From Reyranella sp. (GTDB lineage: Bacteria; Pseudomonadota; Alphaproteobacteria; Reyranellales; Reyranellaceae): DNA of 64,000 nt. Positions 8,352 to 16,217 of this stretch are shown piece by piece. The notes under the pieces were generated by a model, which was not told the origin of the DNA, did no database searches, and saw nothing but the letters and a program-made list of their open reading frames with translations. The number at the start of each line of letters is the position of its first letter. Positions within the stretch are counted from its first letter, which is position 1. The DNA is taken from NCBI GenBank assembly GCA_019750135.1, contig JAIEOV010000028.1, positions 1 through 64,000 of the forward strand. The letters are read 5' to 3'. The translations under genes were made by a program, and so were the position numbers.

Positions 8352-9557
8352 CTACTTGGCGAGGGTGGGGCACTTCGAGGCGGACAGCGGGGGATAGCCA
8401 ACCTCCGCCGGGATCCGCCGCACCAGCTTCAGGATGTCCCATTTCGACTTGGACTCCGCAGGCGTCTTGACCTCCAGGAGATACGTGTCGTGCTCCATGA
8501 GCCCATCGGGACGAAGCTTGCCGTTGGTCGCGAAGATGTCGTTCACCGGCATTGCCCTCATCTGCGGCAGGATCTTCTCCGGCTCGAAGGTGCCGGTCTC
8601 CTTGGCTGCCTTTAGGTAGTGGGCCACCGAGGAGTAGACGCTCGCCTGGATCATGTTGGGCATGACGTTGCGGCGCTTGAAGAAGCGCTCGGCGAACGAG
8701 CGCGTCTTGTCGTCGAGGTCCCAGTAGTAGGCGGTGGTCATGAGCAGGCCCCTCGCCTTGTCCAGGCCCAACGCGATGATGTCCGCGTCATAGACGATCA
8801 TGCTGGCGAGCTTCTGGCCGCCGGCCAGCAGTCCGAAGTCGGCGGCGCCGATGACGATGTTGCGGAAATCGGCGCCCACATTGGCAACGCCGATGATCTT
8901 GGCCTTGCTGGCCTGCGCCTGCAGAAGGAAGGACGACATGTCCGGCGTGTTCAGCGGATTCTTGACGCTGCCGAGGAACTTGCCGCCGTAGGACGTGATC
9001 AGCTCCTGGCTGATCCTCTCCATGGAATGGCCGAAGGCGTAGTCGGCCGATATGAAGAACCAGGAGTCACCGCCGCCCTCCAGGATCGAACGCACCGTGC
9101 CTCGGGCCAGGACATTGGTGTCGAGCATCCACTGCACGGAGTACGGGGCGCAGTCTTCGTTGCTCAGCCTGTCGGTAAGGGCGCTGGAGAACAGCACCAC
9201 CTTCTTCTTTTCCTTGGCGACGGCCTGAACGGCAAGCGCCACCGAGGACACCGGCACGTCGACCAGGACATCGACGCCTTCGACGTTGAACCAGCGCCGC
9301 GCCAGGTTCGCCGCCACGTCGGCTTTGTTCAGCGTATCGCCGAACACGACTTCGATCTTGCGGCCGGCAACCGAGCCGCCGGCGTCCTCGACCGCCATTC
9401 GTGCCGCTTCGACGGAGTTCTCGCCGACCAGGGTGGCGAACGGCCCACTCATGTCGGTCAGCACGCCGATTTTCAGCGGCTTTTCCTGCGCCGCGCCAAG
9501 TCCAGGCAACAGCGCGCCAAGCAACGCGCCCACGGCCAGCATCCGGCGTCCATACAT
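8352..9557 (-). CDS. Branched-chain-amino-acid-type ABC substrate-binding protein (LivK family)
   Basis: Periplasmic type I binding protein of 401 residues. A signal peptide (MYGRRMLAVGALLGALLPGLGAAQ, cleavage near residue 24) precedes KIGVLTDMSGPFATLVGENS, the hallmark start of LivK/UrtA-like receptors. FGDTLNKADVAANLARRWFN and VFEPEKI-type C-terminal segments fit the group that takes aromatic or acyl acids, but the ligand is not determined. GGAGG lies 8 bp before the ATG. First gene of the operon with the acyl-CoA synthetase and SDR, and no permease or ATPase is nearby, so it must share them with another locus. A sigma70-like promoter and an IclR-type palindrome lie upstream (9606-9656). 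Confidence 0.9.
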   Translation of the reverse strand: MYGRRMLAVGALLGALLPGLGAAQEKPLKIGVLTDMSGPFATLVGENSVEAARMAVEDAGGSVAGRKIEVVFGDTLNKADVAANLARRWFNVEGVDVLVDVPVSSVALAVQAVAKEKKKVVLFSSALTDRLSNEDCAPYSVQWMLDTNVLARGTVRSILEGGGDSWFFISADYAFGHSMERISQELITSYGGKFLGSVKNPLNTPDMSSFLLQAQASKAKIIGVANVGADFRNIVIGAADFGLLAGGQKLASMIVYDADIIALGLDKARGLLMTTAYYWDLDDKTRSFAERFFKRRNVMPNMIQASVYSSVAHYLKAAKETGTFEPEKILPQMRAMPVNDIFATNGKLRPDGLMEHDTYLLEVKTPAESKSKWDILKLVRRIPAEVGYPPLSASKCPTLAK

Positions 9558-9605
9558 CGAGCGTCCTCCGTCCCTTCGTGCCGTCTTTGACTGCGGCGCG
9601 GCGGG

Positions 9606-9634
9606 ACGATAGGAACGACGTTCAATTATGTCAA
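9606..9634 (-). promoter_or_regulatory. Predicted sigma70 promoter of the 9557-5913 operon
   Basis: On the minus strand TTGACA (9634-9629) is followed after 17 bp by TATCGT (9611-9606). Transcription would start near 9600 and leave a leader of about 43 nt before the ATG at 9557. The 17-bp palindrome at 9640-9656 sits just upstream of the -35 box, centred near -48, a position that suits activation. Confidence 0.6.
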
Positions 9635-9639
9635 ACTAT

Positions 9640-9656
9640 ATTCGCCAATGACGAAT
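9640..9656. promoter_or_regulatory. IclR-type operator, copy 1
   Basis: Inverted repeat ATTCG-N7-CGAAT; one more matched AT pair on each side extends it to 9638-9658. The 17-bp core ATTCGCCAATGACGAAT closely matches two further copies at 10606 and 10626 in the other control region of the same regulator gene. It lies just upstream of the predicted promoter of the binding-protein operon. That the IclR protein at 9763-10551 binds it is inference from position and repetition. Confidence 0.65.
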
Positions 9657-9762
9657 ATCGGATGCTGTCGTCCAGCGGCAGTCGCCTTCGAGACGCCACG
9701 CTTCGCGCCCTCCTTCAGGGTGAGGTTTCCGTGGTCGCGATTCAGCCTGAAGCAATAGCGCA

Positions 9763-10551
9763 CTAGCTGTTCGCCGGATCGTCCGGTCGGTAGCCGAGCT
9801 TCTGGGAAATCCGCAGGGCACATTCGCGCGCCGCCCGCGCGGTCACGCCGGACGGATCGGCATCGGCCGGCAAGCCCGGCTTCATGAGGCTGACCGCGAG
9901 GACGACCTCGCCTTTTTCGTTGAAGACGGGCGCGCTGATCGAGTTCACGCCCCGCACCACCTCGCCGATGTTGCGCGAGAGTCCCAGTCGCCGAACCTCC
10001 GCGGTAAGCGCGTCGAGCTGGGCCGGGGTCACCGTCTCGGGGTGCCCGGCGTAGCGATGGCGCTCGCCCTTGAGCGCGGCCAGCACCTTGTTCCTCGGCA
10101 TGTAGGTCGCGAAGACGAGCCCGGCTGCCGTGTGCAGCAGCGACAACACGGTGCCGCAGCGGATGTAGACATGGAGCGGATGGTCGGCCTCGGTGAACTG
10201 CACGATCGTCGGGCCGAGGTTTCCCCACACCGACACCGCCGTGGAGTACTGCGCCGCGACGCCGACCTTCTTCAGTTCCTCCTGGGCGATCCGCAACGGC
10301 GACAGCCTCTGGACCGCAGCCAGGCCGATCTGCAACGCCGCCTCGCCGAGATCGTACTGCCCGGTCTCGGGGTCCTGCGTGATCAAGCCGAGCTTCGAGA
10401 AGCTGACGAGATAGGGATGCGCCTTCGACGGCGTCATGCCGGCCGCCTTCGCGAGATCGCGCAACGGCATGGCGGTGCGGCTGCGGGCAAGCACCTGCAG
10501 CAAGGCTCCTCCGATCTCGACCGACTGAATGCCGCGTTGAGCGCTCGCCAT
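9763..10551 (-). CDS. IclR-family transcriptional regulator
   Basis: A 262-residue regulator with an N-terminal winged helix-turn-helix (MPLRDLAKAAGMTPSKAHPY at about residues 30-50) and a C-terminal IclR effector domain (from about residue 80; RRLGLSRNIGEVVRGVNSIS and APVFNEKGEVVLAVSLM are typical). Start MASAQRGIQSVEIGG, preceded by AGGGGA about 8 bp upstream. It lies between two catabolic units, one on each strand, and three copies of one palindrome occupy their control regions. It is therefore the likely regulator of both, sensing an acid or CoA-pathway intermediate. Its own promoter seems to overlap two of the operators, which suggests autorepression. Confidence 0.92.
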   Translation of the reverse strand: MASAQRGIQSVEIGGALLQVLARSRTAMPLRDLAKAAGMTPSKAHPYLVSFSKLGLITQDPETGQYDLGEAALQIGLAAVQRLSPLRIAQEELKKVGVAAQYSTAVSVWGNLGPTIVQFTEADHPLHVYIRCGTVLSLLHTAAGLVFATYMPRNKVLAALKGERHRYAGHPETVTPAQLDALTAEVRRLGLSRNIGEVVRGVNSISAPVFNEKGEVVLAVSLMKPGLPADADPSGVTARAARECALRISQKLGYRPDDPANS

Positions 10552-10605
10552 GCCGCTTATCCCCTTTGTTCGCCTTCCCAATGGCAGGGATGGGATCGAT
10601 TGGCT

Positions 10606-10622
10606 ATTCGCTATTAGCGAAT
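10606..10622. promoter_or_regulatory. IclR-type operator, copy 2
   Basis: Perfect inverted repeat ATTCGCT-ATT-AGCGAAT, extended by one pair to 10605-10623. It lies 55 bp upstream of the IclR start codon and 69 bp upstream of the divergent SDR start. Same 17-bp pattern as copies 1 and 3. Confidence 0.7.
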
Positions 10623-10648
10623 ATCATTCGCTATTGACAAATACACAA
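10620..10648 (-). promoter_or_regulatory. Possible promoter of the IclR gene
   Basis: On the minus strand TTGTGT (10648-10643), a 17-bp spacer and GATATT (10625-10620) form a weak sigma70-like promoter. The spacer coincides exactly with operator copy 3, and the -10 box overlaps the end of copy 2. If real, binding of the regulator would block its own transcription. The match to consensus is only moderate. Confidence 0.35.
10626..10642. promoter_or_regulatory. IclR-type operator, copy 3 (degenerate), overlapping a TTGACA box
   Basis: ATTCGCTATTGACAAAT repeats the left half of copy 2 exactly and its right half imperfectly. It starts 20 bp after copy 2, about two helical turns away. It contains TTGACA (10634-10639) on the plus strand, a good -35 for the SDR/LLM operon, but the -10 region about 17 bp on (CGATTT) is poor. 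Binding here could change polymerase access to the plus-strand operon. Confidence 0.5.
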
Positions 10649-10690
10649 GACATACCCGATTTTGCCGGCAACAACGATGGGAGGAATGCC

Positions 10691-11446
10691 GTGGATGACA
10701 GCGGCGCGGTCGGAGACGGCCTTGGATTGGCCGGAAGAAAAGTCCTGGTCACGGGAGCCGCGAGCGGCATCGGCCGTGCGACCGCCGAGCTTCTGGCCAC
10801 GCTGGGCGCAAAGCTTGTTCTGGCAGACATCTCACCCCTCGGGGAGGTCGAAAGCGCCGTGCGGGCCGCGGGCGCAGATCCCATCCTGAAGCCCGGCGAC
10901 CTCGCAGACGACACCTTCCTGCAGGATCTGGCGAACGAAGCCGATCTGTTCGCCCTGGCCAACTGCGCGGCGGTATTGAGTCGCGATGGCTGGAGGAGCG
11001 ATCTGTCGCCGTCCGACCGCTTCGATCTGTTGATGCGCATCAACGTCCGCGCGCCGCTGGTGCTGGGCGAGGCATTGGTCGAGCGGTTCGCCGATCGCGG
11101 CGGCGGTTTCATCGTGCTCGTCGGCTCGGCCGCCGGGCGAAACGGCGGAGGCATCGCCGGCGGCACACCGATCGACTACGCCGCTTCCAAAGGCGCCGTG
11201 CACACGCTGGTGCGCACCCTGTCGCGCCGTGGCGTGGGCCGCAACGTACTGGTCAATGGCGTGGCGCCGGGACCCGTCGACACGCCGTTGGCGAAGGGTT
11301 TGCCGTTTGCCCCCAGCGCCTTGCCCCTGGGGCGGATGGGCCGGGCCGTCGAGATCGCCTGGCCGATCGCCTTCTTGTGCTCGCCGGCAGCCTCCTACAT
11401 CTCGGGCGCCGTCCTCGACGTCAATGGTGGCGCTTTCGTCGGCTGA
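10691..11446 (+). CDS. SDR-family oxidoreductase
   Basis: A 251-residue short-chain dehydrogenase with a complete active site: TGAASGIGR for NAD(P) binding near residue 23, the catalytic serine in VLVGSAAGRNGG, YAASKGAVHTL, and the C-terminal YISGAVLDVNGGAFVG. The start is GTG (giving MDDSGAVG), because GGGAGG lies about 6 bp upstream. The earlier ATG at 10550 would place the operators inside the gene. First gene of the plus-strand unit controlled by the IclR region, followed 29 bp later by an LLM oxidoreductase. Substrate unknown, probably an alcohol or hydroxy-acyl intermediate of the same pathway as the left operon. Confidence 0.88.
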   Translation: MDDSGAVGDGLGLAGRKVLVTGAASGIGRATAELLATLGAKLVLADISPLGEVESAVRAAGADPILKPGDLADDTFLQDLANEADLFALANCAAVLSRDGWRSDLSPSDRFDLLMRINVRAPLVLGEALVERFADRGGGFIVLVGSAAGRNGGGIAGGTPIDYAASKGAVHTLVRTLSRRGVGRNVLVNGVAPGPVDTPLAKGLPFAPSALPLGRMGRAVEIAWPIAFLCSPAASYISGAVLDVNGGAFVG

Positions 11447-11475
11447 GCTGCCGGCTGCTGAACAGGAGAAGTGCG

Positions 11476-12546
11476 ATGGATGTTGGTGTGCAGATGGTCT
11501 TCACCAGCCACGGCTGGGCGGGCATTTCCGATGCTCAGGTATACGACGAGGAGATCAGGCTCGCCCTGCTGGCGGACGAACTCGGTTTCGACGTCGTGTG
11601 GTCCGTTGAGCATCATTTCTTCGACTACTCCTTCTGCCCGGACAACACGCAGCTGCTGTCCCATCTTTCGGCAAGGCTGAAACGCGCGGAAGTGGGAACG
11701 GCGGCGGTGATCCTTCCGTGGAACGATCCGTTGCGGGTCGCCGAGAAGGTTGCCTTGCTCGACTATCTGACGGGCGGAAAGCTGCGCTTCGGGATGGGAC
11801 GCGGCCTTTCACGCCGCGAGTTCGCATCGTTCCGTGGAATCGGAATGGATGAATCGCGCGAGCGCTTCGACGAGGCTGCCGCTCTGAGTCTCCAGGCCCT
11901 GCGCGAAGGGTTCATGGAGGGCAGCGGCAAATTCTACCCGCAGCCCCGCGCGGCAATCAGGCCGGCCCCCACTCGCGATTTTGCCGATCGTCTGTATGCG
12001 GTCGCCTCCAGCGACGATTCCGTCGAATCCGCTGCGCGTATCAAGGCCCGGATGGTCATGTTTGCCGACCGCTCCTGGGAACATCGGATGCCGTCGGTCG
12101 AAAAGCATCGCCAACGATACCGGGAGATCCACGCCGCGAGCGCCCCTCCCCCGATGACGTGCGACTTCTGCTACTGCTCTCCCGACGCCCTTACCGCGGA
12201 AGAAGCCGCCAGCCGATACCTGGGGACCTATCTCGACAGCATCCTCGAGCACTACGAGATCATGGGCAGCCACTTCGCATCGACCAAAGGCTATGCGGCC
12301 TATGCGGAAGCTGCCAAGAGCCTCAACAAGATGGGCAAGGACGGCTTCCTGAAGGGATTCATGAAGGCGACGTCGTGGGGAACGCCGGATCGCATCCTGC
12401 GCACGCTCGAAGCGCGTCGTGACCTCCTCGGCCGCTATGAACTGGCAACTTCCTTCAGATTCGGCGGTGTGCCCTTCAGCGACGCAGAACGATCCCTGCG
12501 ATTGTTCGCCAAGGAGGTGCTGCCGGTCATCAAGTCGTGGAGCTGA
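11476..12546 (+). CDS. LLM-class flavin-dependent oxidoreductase
   Basis: A 356-residue luciferase-like monooxygenase. Family features are LALLADELGFDVVWSVEHHF near residue 35, AAVILPWNDPLRVAEKVALL, LTGGKLRFGMGRGLSRREF, and MVMFADRSW in the second half. Start MDVGVQMVFTSHGWAG with AGGAGA about 7 bp upstream. It follows the SDR gene in one operon under the IclR operators. Unlike the SsuD-like enzyme at 3599 it carries the VEHHF motif of the luciferase/limonene-type group. The reduced flavin would come from a reductase encoded elsewhere; the substrate is unknown. Confidence 0.88.
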   Translation: MDVGVQMVFTSHGWAGISDAQVYDEEIRLALLADELGFDVVWSVEHHFFDYSFCPDNTQLLSHLSARLKRAEVGTAAVILPWNDPLRVAEKVALLDYLTGGKLRFGMGRGLSRREFASFRGIGMDESRERFDEAAALSLQALREGFMEGSGKFYPQPRAAIRPAPTRDFADRLYAVASSDDSVESAARIKARMVMFADRSWEHRMPSVEKHRQRYREIHAASAPPPMTCDFCYCSPDALTAEEAASRYLGTYLDSILEHYEIMGSHFASTKGYAAYAEAAKSLNKMGKDGFLKGFMKATSWGTPDRILRTLEARRDLLGRYELATSFRFGGVPFSDAERSLRLFAKEVLPVIKSWS

Positions 12547-12724
12547 CAATCGTCATGGCGCAAAGCCACCACAAGATGCGATCAAGAAGCGATCCAATCG
12601 ACGGAGCTTGCCGGAGGACATGATTTCGCAAATCGGGGTTTTTTGCGAATGGCCGACACCAAAGACAAGCCTTGCGCGTTCTGCCGTCACCCGTTGTCCA
12701 CGCCGTGATTGACCGACAGGCCGC

Positions 12725-13726
12725 ATGCACAAGAGTCTCCGATCCGCGATCAGAAACCAGCCGGCAGATGGACAAGCTCAGTCCCCCACACGCCTGATCT
12801 CCATGACGCTGGTCGGGGTGCCCATCATCCTCGTTAGCCTCTGCATTGGCTTCGCGGCCCATGCCAAGCCGTCCATTCGGCAAACCGACAACACGGGAAC
12901 GCCGCCAACTCTGGGCTCGACCGACGAGTGCCAGGGCAACAGCGGCGGGAATGGTGGCGGTAACGGCGGCGGGAATGGCGGTGGGAACGGCGGTGGGAAC
13001 GGCGGCGGGAATGGCGGTGGGAATGGCGGTGGGAACGGAGGCGGTAACGGCGGCGGCAACGGTGGTGGTGGCGCCGGAGCGGGTGGTGCAGGAGCCGGCG
13101 GTGCCGGAGCGGGTGGTGCCGGAGCAGGTGGTGCCGGCGGGGGCGGCGGCGCAGCGGCTGGCGGTGCTGGAGCTGGCGGGGCCGGCAGCGGTGCAGGTGC
13201 CGGCGGAGCGGCCGGTGGCGGCGCGAGTGGCGGTGGCGCAGGTGGCGGTGGCGCAGGTGGTGGCGCCGCAGGTGGTGGTGCCGCAGGTGGTGGTGCCGCG
13301 GGTGGTGGTGCCGCGGGTGGTGGTGCCGCAGGTGGTGGTGCCGCAGGTGGTGGTGCCGCAGGTGGTGGTGCCGCAGGTGGTGGTGCCGCAGGTGGCGGTG
13401 CCGCCAGTGGCGGCACCGCTGGCACCAATGGTGCCGCGAGTGCGGCTGGGGCATCGAACCTTGCCGGTCCTCCCAGCGCCGGCATTGCCACTGGTAGTTC
13501 GGCCTCCAGTGCATCGGCCAATGGGACGACCTCGGGCTCCCCAGGCGGGGGTGCCGGCTATGGGAGCTGGTCGTGGAGCAATCTCGTAGCGGCCGCCCCC
13601 CAGGATGAAAAGGTTCCCACGTTCCAGCTGCGTCCCGTGTACTTCCCGCAAACGCGCTTCACGAGCACGGCGGACTGCCTTACGGCGGCCTACAGCCAAC
13701 ACCTTCCGCCCGACGTCTGCCGCTGA
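12725..13726 (+). CDS. Exported Gly/Ala/Asn-rich repeat protein
   Basis: A 333-residue low-complexity protein. A hydrophobic segment (SMTLVGVPIILVSLCIGFAA, about residues 26-45) ending in AHA looks like a signal peptide. It is followed by about ten GGNG units, a variable GAGGAG stretch, about ten GGGAA units, and a unique C-terminal region with VPTFQLRPVYFPQTRFT and two cysteines. I recognise no family; the pattern recalls secreted glycine-rich surface or matrix proteins. The repeats keep other frames open too, but only this frame has a signal-like N-terminus and a non-repetitive end. A start at the internal Met (12803) is also possible. Confidence 0.6.
   Translation: MHKSLRSAIRNQPADGQAQSPTRLISMTLVGVPIILVSLCIGFAAHAKPSIRQTDNTGTPPTLGSTDECQGNSGGNGGGNGGGNGGGNGGGNGGGNGGGNGGGNGGGNGGGNGGGGAGAGGAGAGGAGAGGAGAGGAGGGGGAAAGGAGAGGAGSGAGAGGAAGGGASGGGAGGGGAGGGAAGGGAAGGGAAGGGAAGGGAAGGGAAGGGAAGGGAAGGGAAGGGAASGGTAGTNGAASAAGASNLAGPPSAGIATGSSASSASANGTTSGSPGGGAGYGSWSWSNLVAAAPQDEKVPTFQLRPVYFPQTRFTSTADCLTAAYSQHLPPDVCR
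12952..13415. repeat. In-frame minisatellite (12-bp and 15-bp units)
   Basis: Two tandem arrays lie inside the exported protein gene. The left one has 12-bp units coding GGNG with third-base variation (GGCGGTGGGAAC/T). The right one, 13256-13400, has nearly identical 15-bp units (GGTGGTGCCGCAGGT). Unit lengths are multiples of three, so copy-number changes keep the frame. The left array is diverged at the DNA level and the right one is almost uniform, which suggests recent expansion. Confidence 0.85.
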
Positions 13727-13746
13727 CGTTTGACTTGCCGTACGCC

Positions 13747-14349
13747 TCATCGGGTCTGCGGCTGGAGCCGTGAATTGTCGATCAAAGTGGCGATGTCGGC
13801 CTGGCCGATGCTCCTCCCCTGCGGCGCACAGAGGACGCCACCCATCACGGAATCGTACCCGCCGCGTTGCGGCCTACCCACGCGCCGGAAGCCCAGGCAG
13901 GACCGTCCCATCTTGCCGTCCACGAACGTCACATAGTCGGCGTCTCTGTATCGGGACACGGGCGAGACTTGGGTGATCGACTTCCCATACTCGAATACCC
14001 ACTTCACGAAGTCTGCCGTCGTCTCATCGGCCGTGAGGTAGGAAAACGTATTCTGGCCTTCCCAAAGGAACAGGTGGACGTAATAGCCATCCCGGCTCGT
14101 GCCGAAGGCGGCCCATTGACGGAATACACCAACATTGCCTTCGGTCGTCACGACGTTGGTGGCACGGCACGTGAGGCCGGGCCATGTAGCGATGCGTGAC
14201 TGCCGGCAGTCCATGTCCGACCAGACGTACTGCCGTCCTTGGGCAGCCACCGACCCGACGCCGGCAAGAAAGGCAAAAAAACACGCCAGCGATATGACAG
14301 TCCGCACGTGCATCCCAAGCCGACCGAGCGCCGATCGTGGCTGCGCCAT
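13747..14349 (-). CDS. Small exported protein of unknown function
   Basis: A 200-residue protein. After a short basic lead comes a signal peptide (TVISLACFFAFLAGVGSVAA, cleavage after VAA near residue 35). The mature part has four cysteines (MDCRQ, LTCRA, RSCLG, VLCAP), enough for two disulfides in the periplasm, and ends with GRSIGQADIATLIDNSRL. I cannot assign a family. The start could be MAQPRS (14349) or the internal Met at 14313; neither has a strong ribosome site. It lies 59 bp after the ABC exporter on the same strand, and converges with the repeat protein at 12725. Confidence 0.7.
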   Translation of the reverse strand: MAQPRSALGRLGMHVRTVISLACFFAFLAGVGSVAAQGRQYVWSDMDCRQSRIATWPGLTCRATNVVTTEGNVGVFRQWAAFGTSRDGYYVHLFLWEGQNTFSYLTADETTADFVKWVFEYGKSITQVSPVSRYRDADYVTFVDGKMGRSCLGFRRVGRPQRGGYDSVMGGVLCAPQGRSIGQADIATLIDNSRLQPQTR

Positions 14350-14408
14350 GTCTGGACAACGTCGGAACAGCGTACCCGTTGCGTGATCTTGCAGGGCCGC
14401 GAGTCGAC

Positions 14409-16124
14409 TCAGGCTGCCTCGACCAGTCTTCCCACCTCGCCCTGCGCGCGCCTGAGCTCGATCTGGCGATCGTGCCATTGGCGCAGCGACGGCCGATGGC
14501 CGATCGACACCATGGTCGTCGCGGGCAGGCGCTGCTTGAGCGCCTCGTAGACGGCGGTCTCCATCGCTTCGTCGAGCGAAGCCGTGGCCTCGTCGAGGAA
14601 CAGCCAGTCGGGCTTGAACACCAGCGCACGCGCCACCGCCAGGCGTTGCTGCTCGCCGCCCGACAGCATGTTGGTCCAGTGAGCGACTTCGTCCATGCGG
14701 CCGGCGAGATGGCCGAGCTTCACCGCCTCCAGCGCCGAGACGATCTCGGCATCCGTGGCCTTGGAGTCCTCGTCGGGATACTTCACCGCGTCGCGCAGAG
14801 TGCCGATCGGGATGTAGGGCTTCTGCGGCAGGAACAGCACGCGAGCGCCCGCCGGCACGCGCACCTGTCCCTTGCCGAACGGCCAGATGCCGGCAAGCGC
14901 CCGGAACAACGTGCTCTTGCCCGAGCCGCTGGCGCCGGTGATCAGGGTCGAGCGGCCACGCGGCAGGGTAAAGGTCGCATCCGCGAGCAGCGCCTGGCCG
15001 TTGGGCAGGCCGAGCGTCAGGCCTGTCGCGCCGAGGTCGGTGCGCGCTGCTTCCGGCGTGACCTCGATGGCCGTGTCGGGTCTGGCATCCGAAGCCCGCT
15101 GCAGCCCCATCAGACGGTCCATCACCGCGCGCAGCTCGGCCAAGTAGGTGTAGTTGTCGATGAAGAACGACAGCGCCCCCTGCACCTGCCCGAAGGCCGA
15201 CGCCGTCTGCATCACCACGCCGAGCGTGAGCGCACCGGAGAAGAAGCCGGGCGCCGTCACGATGTAGGGAAAGATGATGGCGATCTGGCCGTAGGAGACC
15301 TGGTAGAGCGCAAGCTGGGCCTGGGTGAACAGCACCCGCCAGCCATTGGCGAAGACGTCGGCGAAGCGCTCGTTCAGGACCTCGGCCTCGCGCTCCTCGC
15401 CGCGATAGAGCGCGATGCCTTCGGCGTTCTCGCGCACGCGCACCAAGGAGAATCGGAAGTTGGCCTCGTAACGCTGCCTCTGGAAGTTCAGCGGGATCAG
15501 CCGCCGGCCGACCAGGTTGGCAAAGAAGGTGCCGATGATGGCGTAGATCAGGGCAACCCAGGCCATGTAGCCGGGAATCGTGATGTCGATCCCGATCGGC
15601 TTCAGCGACAACGGCCCCGACAGGTTCCACAGGATGAACAGGAACGAGATCAGGGTGGCGACCGCGCCCAGGATGCCGAGCAGGAGCGTCATGGTGTATT
15701 CGCCGAGCTGGCGCAGATCCTCGGCGATGCGCTGGTCGGCATTGTCGACCGAGCGCTGCAGCTCGATGCGGTAGTAGCCGCGGCCGTCCAGCCAGTGGGC
15801 GAGATACTGCCGCGTCAGCCAGCGGCGCCAGCGCAGGCGCAGGTAGGGGCTGACGATGGCGCGCGCGACGCCGGCCGCGATGAAGCCGGCCGCCAGCAGC
15901 GAAAAGATGGTGATCTCGCGCCAGAAGGCGGCTTCGTCCTTGTTCTGCAGGCTGTCGTAGAAGCGCCGGTTCCAGTCGTTGAACAGGACCTCCAGGCCGA
16001 CGGCGACGAAGGTGAGCGAAATGGCGCCGATCAGCAGGGTGATGGCGATCCAGCGCTCCTCCGACTTGAAATAGGGGACGACCAGCCGCCACCAGTCGCC
16101 GACGAACGAGCCTACTCGCTTCAT
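14409..16124 (-). CDS. SbmA/YddA-like ABC transporter with fused membrane and ATPase domains
   Basis: A 571-residue half-transporter. The N-terminal domain (about 1-330) is of the SbmA/BacA ABC_membrane_2 type: EVLFNDWNRRFYDSLQNKD, NADQRIAEDLRQLGEY and NFRFSLVRVRENAEGIALYR are characteristic, with about six membrane segments. The ATPase domain has Walker A GASGSGKST, signature LSGGEQQRLAVARAL, and Walker B DWLFLDEATASLDE. Relatives include YddA and the ABCD fatty-acid transporters; peptides, vitamins or long-chain acyl groups are possible cargo. It probably works as a homodimer in the inner membrane. The small exported protein gene follows on the same strand. Confidence 0.9.
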   Translation of the reverse strand: MKRVGSFVGDWWRLVVPYFKSEERWIAITLLIGAISLTFVAVGLEVLFNDWNRRFYDSLQNKDEAAFWREITIFSLLAAGFIAAGVARAIVSPYLRLRWRRWLTRQYLAHWLDGRGYYRIELQRSVDNADQRIAEDLRQLGEYTMTLLLGILGAVATLISFLFILWNLSGPLSLKPIGIDITIPGYMAWVALIYAIIGTFFANLVGRRLIPLNFQRQRYEANFRFSLVRVRENAEGIALYRGEEREAEVLNERFADVFANGWRVLFTQAQLALYQVSYGQIAIIFPYIVTAPGFFSGALTLGVVMQTASAFGQVQGALSFFIDNYTYLAELRAVMDRLMGLQRASDARPDTAIEVTPEAARTDLGATGLTLGLPNGQALLADATFTLPRGRSTLITGASGSGKSTLFRALAGIWPFGKGQVRVPAGARVLFLPQKPYIPIGTLRDAVKYPDEDSKATDAEIVSALEAVKLGHLAGRMDEVAHWTNMLSGGEQQRLAVARALVFKPDWLFLDEATASLDEAMETAVYEALKQRLPATTMVSIGHRPSLRQWHDRQIELRRAQGEVGRLVEAA

Positions 16125-16217
16125 GCAGAATTCCTTTCGGGGTGACCACCCTACCCTCCCCCCTGCAACGAAACATCGTCCGATATGTCGCGACCGCTGG
16201 CCCTGCTGACTTTGGCC

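Noticed and set aside
9763..12546. A horizontally acquired island around the IclR gene
   Set aside because: No integrase, tRNA end, direct repeats or clear shift in base composition was visible around the locus.
12952..13415. CRISPR-like regular repeats
   Set aside because: Units are contiguous tandem coding repeats of 12 and 15 bp without unique spacers, and no cas gene is present.
12530..13750. Minus-strand 406-codon ORF opposite the repeat protein
   Set aside because: It is held open only by the repeat units, has no signal or unique domain, and overlaps the end of the LLM gene. The plus-strand frame has a signal-like start.
13747..16176. An 809-codon minus-strand ORF covering the ABC exporter and the small exported protein
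   Set aside because: Its first three quarters are in the wrong frame of the exporter gene; only its last 200 codons match a protein with a signal peptide.
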